From contig NC_134152.1 of the NCBI RefSeq assembly GCF_033958435.1, positions 13,502,001 to 13,566,000 on the forward strand: DNA of 64,000 nt, written 5' to 3'. Below, one piece after another: positions 31,404-40,520 of the stretch (position 1 is its first letter; each line of letters starts with the position of its first letter). The notes under the pieces were generated by a model. The model saw nothing but the letters and a program-made list of their open reading frames with translations, had not been told where the DNA came from and did no database searches. The DNA comes from Carettochelys insculpta (taxonomy: Eukaryota > Chordata > Testudines > Carettochelyidae). Position numbers and translations under genes: made by a program.

Positions 31404-32198
31404 GTATGTACCCCCCCAAGTGCACGCCCCCGGGGTTGAGGGGCAGGGGTAATAGATATGGCCAGGGCCCTCCACATGCCCAGATGACCATGGCCCCAAG
31501 GACAGCAGTGGCATGTCCCTCACAGGAGCGCATCAGCCCCTGGCCCCCCCAGCACGACAGTGCCATGCCCCATCCCCGGGGCTGGGGGGAGCGGAAACTC
31601 TAGGGTCCCCCAGGGGGAGGGGGTCAGACACCCAGCAGCAGCAGCAGCAGCATGTGATGGAGTGGGGGGAGTGCAAATGCGAGACTCAGGCTAGATATTA
31701 GAAACAAGCTGAATAGCTCCCAGTGGCTAAGGATGATCCTGGGGCTACAACTGGCAGGTTACACCTCTGCCCTGAACAAAGAGGAGGGAGGAGCCAAGCT
31801 GGGTTTGAATCGGGGGCGGCAGTTAGAGGCTAGAGGAAGGGAGAGCTAGAAGGCAGCCAGCCTGAGGAGGCAGAAAGCTACACCCCAGAGGGGCATCCCT
31901 TGGGGTCTTCTCCCCAGCACGGGTTGGAAGGACTGTCTCTGACTGCTGTACTGTCGCTTCTGTGAGAAACTGGACATCTGTTGCCTAATAAACCTCCTGT
32001 CGTACCTTCTGAGTGAGAGTCACTCCTGCCAGCGGACGGGGTGCAGTGCAGGGGGACCCCAGAACCCCATCATAGCAGCATCTCCCGGGGACGGGGATGG
32101 GGAACCTGCAGCAGAGGAGTGGGGGGACAAGGGCCACGGCTCGGGGCCCACACTAACGGCTGTCTCCGCTCTTCTTCCCCCCCTCCTGTGTTCCACAG
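31404..32198 (+). other. Intron of the Myb-like gene (copy 2)
   Basis: Bounded by GTATGT and TTCCACAG. It is homologous along its length to the copy 1 intron, including the CAG tract near 31637 and the block with TGGGGTCTTCTCCCCAG. Confidence 0.75.
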
Positions 32199-32758
32199 CT
32201 GCACCATCGGAAGGACCGGAGAGCGCCGGCGAGGCATCAGTGGTCCCGGAAAGCCCTCCGGGGCCATCACTCCAGGCCAGCCCCTTGGCGGAGCACCAAC
32301 CATCCCCATGGCGGGGAAGATGGCGGACGCAGCACCACCAGCCGACGGCGACGGACCCCCACCTGCTGGCCCTCCACCGTCGGCAGCTGGAGGTCGCCGA
32401 GCAGCGGCTGCGGGTGGAGGAACGCCGCCTCCACCTGCAGGAGCGGGCACTGGCCTGGTGCCAGGAGGCATGGGGGGCCTACATGCGGACACTCAACCGC
32501 ATCACGGACTCCCTGGCCTCCCAGGCCGCGCCGGCCACCACAGAGCCTGCCCTGCCTGCTCCACCCGTTGCTCCAGCCACTGCGCCGTCCGCCATCGCAA
32601 CGCCACCCTCCACCGAGGGCCATTCCGCCGAGGGGGACCTGGGGCCAGCTGACACTCGCCGGCCATATCTCCCAGTCCACCCGGCCCCCAGCCAGCCCCG
32701 GCCAGGGCTGCGGCCGAGGCGGGGATCCCAGCCGCCCACCCCCAGCGCTGGACTGTAG
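32199..32758 (+). CDS. Harbinger Myb-like protein, exon 2 (copy 2)
   Basis: Preceded by a good acceptor (CCACAG|CTGCACC). The frame gives APSEGPESAGEASVVPESPP, then LLALHRRQLEVAEQRLRVEE and WGAYMRTLNRITDSLASQAA, a long helix with heptad-like leucines, and an Ala/Pro-rich tail ending in a TAG after SAGL. Aligned to copy 1 it has a shorter spacer. The exon is open; the upstream frameshift in exon 1 is the only lesion of this gene that I can see. Confidence 0.75.
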
Positions 32759-33003
32759 GGGCGTGGGGCCCAGGATGTGGCCCCCCCCCTTTGTATATAT
32801 TCCCCCCAGTTTATTGTTCTTCTCTTGTAAATAGTTTGTATTTGTGACCATTACTATGCTGATCCTTACCCCACCATGTAAATAGTTCTCCCCTTCCTTG
32901 TCTTCCCCTTTCATGTTATCCCGATTTTTATAATGTATATATTATTTATCAGTTTGATTTCCCCTGTACATAGTTTGTCTTGTTCAGAATATTTATAATA
33001 ATA

Positions 33004-33044
<41 letters not shown>

Positions 33045-33094
33045 GAGTTGTAGTAAAGATGTTTGATTTGACAAACAACGGTCTGCTTTTATTT
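32759..33094. other. Convergent 3' region of copy 2 with (TAA)n
   Basis: AT-rich region between the two genes. It contains a (TAA/AAT)n microsatellite and probably the 3' ends of both transcripts. Confidence 0.6.
32994..33044. repeat. (TAA)n microsatellite
   Basis: About 16 AAT/TAA units with one early interruption. Absent from copy 1 at the same place, where an AT-rich tract is found. Confidence 0.95.
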
Positions 33095-33955
33095 TTACAA
33101 GAAAAGTGGGGGGGTGTGCTCTTGGGTGCTCTGTGGTGTGGGTGTAGGGGCAGGGAGTGTTGTGGAGGATGGGGGGGTGCAGTGGGGGGCCTGCCAGCGT
33201 TCACCCGCGGCCTCATCGAACTGGGCCCGCAGGGCCTCCCGGACCCGGGTCCCTTCGGGGTCCACCTGGCGACTGGGGGCAGCGGGTGGCTGCACATCGG
33301 CCCTGCCGGCCTCCACAGCCCAGCCCTGAAAGAAGGCCTCCCCCTTTCTCTCCACCAGGTTGTGTAGGGCACTGCACGCGCCCACAATCTGGGGGATGTT
33401 GGCGGGGCCCGCATCAAGGCGGGTGAGGAGACACCTCCAGCACGCTTTGAGGTGGCCAAATGTGCGCTCCACCACCTGGCACGCGTGGTTCAGGCGCTGG
33501 TTGAAGCGCTCCTGGCTGGCAGACAGATGGCCTGTGTACGGGTGCATGAGCCAGGGCCGGAGGGGGTATGCCGCATCTGTGATGACGCAGAGGGGCATGG
33601 TGGTGTCCCCCACAGGGATCTCCCACTGAGGGATGCAGGTCCCCGCCTCCAGCCGGCGGCACAGGCCCGAGTTCCGGAATACCCAGGCGTCGTGGGTGCT
33701 GCCAGGCCAGCCCACATAAATGTCCAGGAAACGGCCCCGGCTGTCCACCAAGGCCTGGAGGACCACTGAGTGGTAGCCCTTCTGGTTTATGTAGCATCCT
33801 CCACTGTGTTCCGGGGCGCGGATGGGGATGTGAGTCCCATCCAGAGCCCTGAAGCAATTGGGGAAGCCCAGGGTGGCAAAGCCCGCGATGGCGGCATCCG
33901 GGTCCCCAAGCCTCATGAGCCTGTGGAGGAGCAGGGCGTTGATGGCACGGATGAC
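33095..33955 (-). CDS. PIF/Harbinger DDE transposase, exon 2 (copy 2)
   Basis: Catalytic exon after the acceptor CCCTGCAG|GTCATCC. Motifs: LGFPNCFRALDGTHIPI (first Asp), YVGWPGSTHDAWVFRN, CVITDAAYPLRPWLMHPY (second Asp), FNQRLNHACQVVERTFGHLK (Glu), GACSALHNLVE. The C-terminus continues past the copy 1 stop with DPEGTRVREALRAQFDEAAG and ends in a Pro/Thr-rich tail. All catalytic acids are present and the exon is fully open. Exon 1 is broken, so a normal full-length protein is unlikely. Confidence 0.88.
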   Translation of the reverse strand, partial: VIRAINALLLHRLMRLGDPDAAIAGFATLGFPNCFRALDGTHIPIRAPEHSGGCYINQKGYHSVVLQALVDSRGRFLDIYVGWPGSTHDAWVFRNSGLCRRLEAGTCIPQWEIPVGDTTMPLCVITDAAYPLRPWLMHPYTGHLSASQERFNQRLNHACQVVERTFGHLKACWRCLLTRLDAGPANIPQIVGACSALHNLVERKGEAFFQGWAVEAGRADVQPPAAPSRQVDPEGTRVREALRAQFDEAAGERWQAPHCTPPSSTTLPAPTPTPQSTQEHTPPLFL

Positions 33956-34071
33956 CTGCAGGGGAAGCACATGGGAGAGCACCAATGAGGGGTGTGCAGG
34001 GTGTGTGTGGCCCTCCCCTCCCCTCCCCTGCCAGGGCTGCCTCCCCCCCGGCCCCCCGTGGGTCCTCTTAC
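33956..34071 (-). other. Transposase intron (copy 2)
   Basis: 116 bp intron with GTAAGAGG donor and CCCTGCAG acceptor. The pyrimidine-rich interior is short, so the large array in copy 1 is a later expansion. Confidence 0.85.
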
Positions 34072-34609
34072 CTCCATGAGGACAGCCCCGACAGTGGCCT
34101 TGCCGACGCCAAACTGCTGGCCCACGGATCGGTAGCTGTCTGGAGTGGCCAGCTTTCAGACAGCAATGCCAACCCGTTTCTCGACGCTGAGGGCACGCTG
34201 CATGGCGGTGTCCTGGTGCCTGAGTGCAGGGGTGAGCCACTGGCAGAGCTCCAGAAATGTCTGCCAGCTCATCCGAAAGTTCTGGAGCCAGCGGTCGTCA
34301 TCCCACTCTCCGAGCACCAGCCGCTCCCACCAGTCAGTGCTGGTGGGGTAGCTCCACAGTCGGCGGCGTGTGCGGTGGGGGGGGGTGGCGGGGTGCTGCA
34401 GGGTTGGGGGTTGAGTACTCCTCCCCTGCAGGCAGCTCCTCCTCTGTGGCAAGGAGGTACTCAGCTGCCTCCTGCATGGCATCGAGCAGGGCGAGCACTG
34501 TTCCTACAGGGGCGGCTGTGTGGACCTCTGGCTGCTGCTGCTGCTGCTGCTGCTGGGGGTCCATGACTGCATCACTCGAGGTGTGCGTGCCTATGGCTCT
34601 GCAGACCAC
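34072..34609 (-). pseudogene. Harbinger transposase, exon 1 (copy 2)
   Basis: The transposase frame reads STDWWERLVLGEWDDDRWL, FRMSWQTFLELCQWLTPALR, EKRVGIAV, then TGA where copy 1 has TGG (Trp), then KLATPDSYRSVGQQFGVG and KATVGAVLMEV up to the donor. The polyQ start MDPQQQQQQQQPEVHT at 34609 is in another frame and needs a shift near the G-run at 34376-34386 to reach the transposase frame. The nonsense codon removes everything after the N-terminal block, so this exon is broken. Confidence 0.75.
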
Positions 34610-34925
34610 GTGCTGTGCAGGCTGCGTGCGTCTGGGAGGGGCCCTTTAAGGGAGCAGCTAGCTGTTGCCCCAGAAGCGCTAGTCCGCCCTCTCACCTTGT
34701 CTGCAGCTGTTCCTGGCACCCTTATTTCGATGTGTGCTACTTTGGCGTGTAGACGTTCCCTCGCAGTGCTTATTTCGATGTGGTGCTGCGCAACGTCGAC
34801 ATTGAACGTCGACGTTGCCAGCCCTGGAGGACGTGTAGACGTTATTCATCGAAATAGCCTATTTCGATGTCGCTACATCGAAATAAGCTACTTCGATGTA
34901 GCGTTCACGTGTAGACGTAGCTATA

Positions 34926-35546
34926 ATGACTGAAAAAATTCCCATCCCAGTTCAAACCACGTGTCAATGTGTCAAATTTGAATATAAAGAGAGTTCAGCA
35001 ACCTATCTTTCCAAATTATTGTGAAAATTTCTCTTCAATAAGATACAAACTTTCAGGTCATTAACAGAATGGCCCTCTCCATTCAAGTGGTGACTGACCA
35101 GTTAATGAATCAGGAGTATTTTTGTGTCTGTTTTATGCCCATTAATTCTTTGTCTAAGAGAGTTTGAAGTTTGCTCAATATACAAAGCATCTGGGCATTG
35201 TTGGCAGATAATGGCATATATAATGTTAGTTGAGGAACATGAGAATGTGCCCATGATTCTATGAATAACCTGGTTAGGTCCAGTGATAGTATCTCCAGAA
35301 TAGATATGTGGACAAAGTTGGCAATGGGCTTTGTTGCAAGGAAAAGTTCCAGGACTGGTGTTTCTGCAGTATAGACTATGGTTGTAGGTGAGAATCCTCA
35401 TAAGGTTGGAGGTTGTCTGTAGGAGAGAACAGGCCTGTCACCTAGGGCCTTCTGGAGTGTGGCATCCTCATTAAGGCTAGGTTGTAGGTCTTTAATAATG
35501 CGTTGCAGTGGTTTGAGTTGGGGGCTGTAGGTAATGACCAGAGGTG
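34926..35546 (-). pseudogene. Penelope-like element, 5' part of the split copy
   Basis: The minus-strand frames carry the region upstream of and including the start of the GIY-YIG endonuclease: MRILTYNHSLYCRNTSPGTF, NKAHCQLCPHIYSGDTITGP, IIYAIICQQCPDALYIEQTS and LRQRINGHKTD. YIEQT corresponds to YIGQT in the PLE at 56803, with the Gly replaced. PLEs use a telomerase-like reverse transcriptase plus this endonuclease. Several frameshifts are present. Together with 30078-30339 it forms one copy, interrupted by Harbinger copy 2. Confidence 0.8.
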
Positions 35547-36690
35547 TTATGACACACTTTGACTTTAGCAAAGCTTTTGATACAGTCTCCCACAATATTC
35601 TTGCCTATAAATTAAGGAAGAATGGATTGGATAAATGGTTTGTAAGGGGATAGAAAGCTGACTAGATGGTCAGGCCCAATGGATAGCGATCAATGGCTCA
35701 ATGTTTGGTTAGTGGTCAGTTTCAAGAGGAATGCCACAAGGATCAGTTTTGGGTCTGGTATTGTTCAACATCTTTATTAATGACCTAGATGAGGGGATGG
35801 ATTGCACCCTCAGCACAATTGCTGGTGACCCTAAGCTAGGGGGAGAGATAGATACATTGGAAGGTATGGATAAGGTCCAGAGTGACTTAGATAAATTGGA
35901 GGATTGGGCCAAAATTAATCTGCTGAGGTTCAACAAGGACAAGTGCAGAGCCCTGCACTTGGAGCAAAAGAATCCCAAGCATTGTTACAGGCTCCGCACT
36001 GACTGGCTAAGTAGCAGTGCAGCAGAAAAGGGCCTGGGGATTATAGTGGATGAGAGGCTGATATAAGTGTTCTTGTAGCCAAGAAGGCTAATGGCATAGT
36101 GGGGTGCATTAGGTGGAGCATTTCCAATAGAGCAAGAGAAGTTATTATTCCCCCTTATTTGGCACTGGTCAGGCCATATCTGGAGTATTGCATTCAGTTC
36201 TGGGACCCCAGTACAGAAAGGATGTGGGTGTATTGGAACAGGTCCAATGGAGGGCAACAAAAATGATTAGGGAGTTGGAGCACACAACCTATGAGGAGAG
36301 GCTGAGGGATTTGGGCTTACTTAGTTCGCAGAAAACTGAGGGGTGATTTAATAGCAGCCTTCAATTTCCTGAAGGGGAGCTCTAAAGAAGACAGAAAGAA
36401 ATTGTTCTCAGCAGTGACAGATGGCAGAACAAGGAGCAATGGTCTGAAGTTACAGAAGGAGAGGAGTAGGTTGGATAACAGGAAAAACTACTTCATCAGG
36501 AGGGTGGTGAAGCACTGGAGTGTGTTGCCTAGAGAGGTGGTGGAATCTCCATCCTCAGAGATTTTTAAGTCCCAGCTTGACAGAGTCCTGCTGGAATGAC
36601 TTAGTTGGGGTTGATCCTGCTTGAAGCAGGGAGCTTGACTTGATGACCTCCTGAGGTCCCTTCCAGCTCTGCGATTCTATTATTTACTCG
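35547..36690 (+). mobile_element. CR1 LINE, right half of the split copy
   Basis: Starts with [19 protein letters not shown] sequence (motif A) exactly where the left half at 29040-29622 stops. Then come [20 protein letters not shown] (motif B) and LSTIAGDPKLGGEIDTLEGM, where the catalytic FADDTK has become IAGDPK, and further CR1 C-terminal sequence. The 3' region contains GATGACCTCCTGAGGTCCCT and ends GCGATTCTATTAT. Confidence 0.85.
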
Positions 36691-36798
36691 CATTTGCTGT
36701 GGTTACTGTCTTGCTACACAGTAGTGCATACAACAAGCTAAACAATGATCAAATGCATTAATGCTTCAAATCCACCACAGAATATGCTACCTTAGACA

Positions 36799-37210
36799 GG
36801 CCATGTCTACAGTTAGGAAAAACTTCAAAATGGCCATGTTAATTGCCAAATCGAAGAACACTAATGAGGTGCTGAAATGAATATTCAGGACCTCATTAGC
36901 ATGCTGCCAGTTTCGGTCGCGCACAGCTTGTCTACACAGGGGTCCTTTTCAAAAGGACCCTGCAAACATCAAAATCCCCTTACTCCTATAAGCCGATAGG
37001 AATAAGGGGATTTCAACGTTTACAGGGTCCTTTCGAAAAGGACCCCCATGTAGATGAGCTGTATGCGAGCGAAATGTGGCAATTTCGAAGTGCTGCGGCT
37101 GGCAGCATGCTAATGAGGCGCTGCATACTCATTTTAATGCCTCATTAGTATTCTTCAATTTGGCCATTAGCATGGCCATTTCGAAGCTCTTTCTAAGTGT
37201 AGACATAGCC
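36799..37210. mobile_element. 412 bp palindromic MITE
   Basis: Ends are GGCCATGTCTACAGTTAGG and CTAAGTGTAGACATAGCC. ACA flanks both sides (36796-36798, 37211-37213). The inverted halves meet near 37000 (CTTACTCCTATAAGCC). Confidence 0.9.
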
Positions 37211-37469
37211 ACAATGAACACAGACACATTTTCAAAATCTTCTCTACTACATGCTAAGGATGCTAAGCAAATAACTAACCACTGAAAGCAGACTCCCCTC
37301 CCTGCTACCCATTGGAGCCAAGCATTAGCATTTAAACAACGTCCCAGCCCCAACAGGCTCCCATCCCCCTTGCAGGAAGTAGGGGAGAGGGTCCCAACCA
37401 GCTTGTTCAGGCTGAGAAAGAACATTTCATTTGCCTCCCAGTGCAAATGGGCTCCTGTCGGGGTTGGCA

Positions 37470-37672
37470 TTTCCCCTCACAGTCACTCTGCAAAGAGCCA
37501 CTGTATGGGGGAAACTGACGAACCCATGTGGTGCTGGGTCCTCAATTCCTTGCTGCAGGCTGGTGGCTCTACAAAGAGCCACAGTGAGGGGAAATTGACA
37601 AAATTTCAGGAGACACTTGGACTGCTCTCACAGCACCCCAGTGTGCTATGGCACACTGGTTGAAAATCACTG
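37470..37672 (-). mobile_element. hAT-like non-autonomous end
   Basis: Minus-strand terminus CAGTGATTTTCAACCAGTGT, followed by GCCATAGCACACTGG, resembles hAT ends of the 'CAGTGGTTCTCAACC' type. The other end is not located; two GAGCCAC(A/T)GT units lie inside. Confidence 0.5.
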
Positions 37673-38916
37673 AGCTATTGTACAATAGCTGGATCAATCC
37701 TATTGTTCAAAATGAGCCACTTGTCCTACTGTGCAAATCTATTCTCCTCCCACTTTAAGGAGAATAGGGCCACGACACAAACAGGTATGTGCTCTAAAGG
37801 AGATGCTCTGTATTTGAGTATCTCCTTAACTTCTAAACCTTGCTTGACCATATCCTGCAATTCTAATTCACAACAGAATATTTAACAGTAAAAGTGTAAC
37901 TTAAGAGCTAGGCAAAGAAGTCTTCAGAAGTTTTTCACCTGGTCTACGAGAAAGGGAAGATGCATGTAGCTTCATATCTTCATAAATAAGAGCATTAACA
38001 CAAAATAATTGGCTTCTGTGGGTCCCTAAAATAGAAAAGAGCTAGCAGAGCCAAATAGATTATGTTAATATCAGTATTAATGAAGTTCTGGAAGCAGCCT
38101 GAATCGCTCCAGGGAAGAAATAGGGAAACAAGGCTTGGTCACTTTGAAACAGCATTTCATCTGGTTCACTGTTCAGCCATATGTAAACCACAAAGTTATT
38201 TTAGGTGACGTTAGCCTTGTATTGCAGACTGTATGTAGCATTCATTAGCACATCCATGCAGCTTTGCTCTCAAGCACTATAAATTAGCAGTAAAGATCTA
38301 GGTCATTCTTTTAAAGTCTATTTTCGGAAGACATGCCATTTCTGTAAGAACAGCATTTTAGTTCTTTCATCGCTCCTGAGTAGAACTGCAAACAAATAAT
38401 GCACTGTAATGAAAATTTTTCTATTCCTCTCTGCCAACATCCTGCTGTAATTACTCACGTGTTCTGAATATGGAGTAGAGCTTTTCAGGTAAGAGTAACA
38501 TATGCCACACAGCTTGAATCTTTACAGGATTTCTTAGGGATTCTGGGATGGATTTCCTCCACATATTGATTTGTTAGTGAGCATTGTTCACCACTTAAAA
38601 ATCGAAATAAATTCTCCATGTTTACCTCAAAAATAAAAACCTTCATCTGTGTCTGCCCAGCAAATGCAGGAGAAAGATATGCTGCTGTCATGCACATACT
38701 TGCATTAGAGCCCTTCTGATGTAATTAAATGAGAGAAAGAGTGCAAAGGACACAGTTAATGGGTTGGGGGAGATCCATGCCTACAGATTTCCCAGACCCA
38801 AGTGAGGTCACTCTTCTGGATGAGGTGAAATCATCCAGAAATAAGGTGGGCAGTGGGTGAGCTCATTTATCCTTTGAAATTACTTGGTCAATTTCCACAG
38901 TGTGCCAGCATCTGGA
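37673..38916. other. Unassigned sequence
   Basis: No gene or repeat recognised. Confidence 0.45.
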
Positions 38917-39490
38917 GGGACACACGTAGAGCCATTAAAAAAATTGGGAAGAAAGATGCTTTCGAAATTGGGTTCCTTTAGAAGAAACCCCATCTACACA
39001 GCTAGTTTGCAATTCCAAAGCAGTATTTGAGACACTCCAGGTGGCTCCCATTATGTAAATGAGGCACTATAAGGGAGCAAGAGGATGGCTGGGCAAGGCA
39101 GGGGGTAAACAGAGCCTCTTTGCCCAGTTAGCCCCACCCCGGTTCACCTGCAGCCATTGTCAGGCTTGGAGGCAGTACAAAAGAGAAGCTACCCCAGCTC
39201 GGGGCTAACCAGGCAAGAGGCAGGAGCTGGCTCTGGCGTATGCAGCACCTGAGTCTGAGATGTCACCAGGTTGGCCGCTGCAGGAAGGAGCCTCCGAACC
39301 CCTCCACAGGCAGAGAGACGGGGAGAACCCCAGAAAACTAATCACCTGCAGAGGGGAAGCTAGGCCACTGTGCCACCAGGGGGAACCACCTACAGGCACT
39401 GAATATTCATATCTGCGCCTCATTAGCATTTTTGACCAACTTCATTTACATGCCCCTTCCGAAAGGGAGGAGGATGTGTAGATGCAGCCC
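38917..39490. mobile_element. Degraded Harbinger-type MITE with unique interior
   Basis: The right side reads CCGAAAGGGAGGAGGATG, then TGTAGATGCAGCCC, with TATTCATATCTGCGCCTCAT and TTAGCATTTTT just inside. The left side has CCCCATCTACACAGC and TTCGAAATTGGG. The interior (39070-39390) is GC-richer and unrelated to the other MITEs. Borders are approximate. Confidence 0.55.
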
Positions 39491-40520
39491 TAGTGTGTGG
39501 CAAATGCCCATGCCACTTTTGCCTGGAGCACAGAAGTGAACCATTGTGCTGGAACTGCTGCCCTCTCACCTACCCATCCACCCACCCACCAACTTTTAGT
39601 TGCGGCGTTCCTCATTAGCTTACCTTCCTATACAGTCCCCAATAAATTCAAGCATGGTAGGGCATCACAAACATGCCACTTATCTCAATATAACTTAGAT
39701 CCAAAAAGTGTCTGAAATTCTAATAATCACAGTAATTTTACCTAATTTACAAGGTCACCTTTTTTACATATTGGTATTCTTGTGTTAATACTTATTAGCT
39801 CCATTTCTGTAACTGTATGCTTTGGAAACCAAAACATCAGAAGTGGGAATAGTTGAATGTGTTTGAAGAGAGGTTCCTGCATCATGCTATTTTAAGTTCA
39901 TTTTCCCTTTGTAAGCAGGAATTGCAAAATTCCGCTCAGTCATCCAACAAGAGTCACCATTTTTGACACAAGGCAGTTTTTCAGTGTTGCAAAGGTAAAA
40001 AGCAGATGTGTATTAATGTTTGTAAAGTGTTTGGAATTGCATTTATTTGGAAGGGTAATGTACTAATTATGTGAGACAGACAACTGGATATCAGCCAAGA
40101 ACTGAAAAGGAGTTGACATTTGGAAGGGTGCAAGTATGTTACTGGGGTACAGCTGGCTTCCATCTGCCTGCCATCTACAAATAAAAAATATCCTGTAGTG
40201 GGAACCTGTATAAACTAAATGCTACGGTTCTTGTCTCTCAAAACCCCCAAAAAAGCAGCACTTGACCTTCACAATCACAGGAAAAGTGAGGAATCTCTAG
40301 TGGGTTACCCCAACACAGATGGTATTTCTACATGTACACGCACACACATACTTATATGTACTACCCCCAACATTTTACCAGGGTCCTTTGCAATAACTAC
40401 AAATGCAAATATTAAGTATTTGACTCCAAACAGTCTAGTCTGTCTTTGCTTCGTCCATCTATACTAGATAAATGAGCATCCATTATATCAGTTGTGACAT
40501 TCTAAGTAAAATGCTGCCCA
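39491..40520. other. Unassigned sequence
   Basis: No gene or repeat recognised. A CA-rich patch lies near 40336-40350. Confidence 0.4.

Larger units (their letters stand above)
30340..34922. mobile_element. PIF/Harbinger transposon copy 2 (4.6 kb)
   Basis: Ends read AGCCGCGTCTACACGTCC and, inverted, AGCTACGTCTACACGTGAAC. ATA flanks both sides (30337-30339, 34923-34925). The paralogous PLE at 44096 shows the empty site CCCCTATAGTGAC, so both borders and duplication are directly confirmed. Gene layout equals copy 1: plus-strand Myb-like gene, minus-strand transposase. Lesions differ from copy 1: an extra C in the Myb N-terminus and a Trp-to-stop change in transposase exon 1. Confidence 0.95.
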
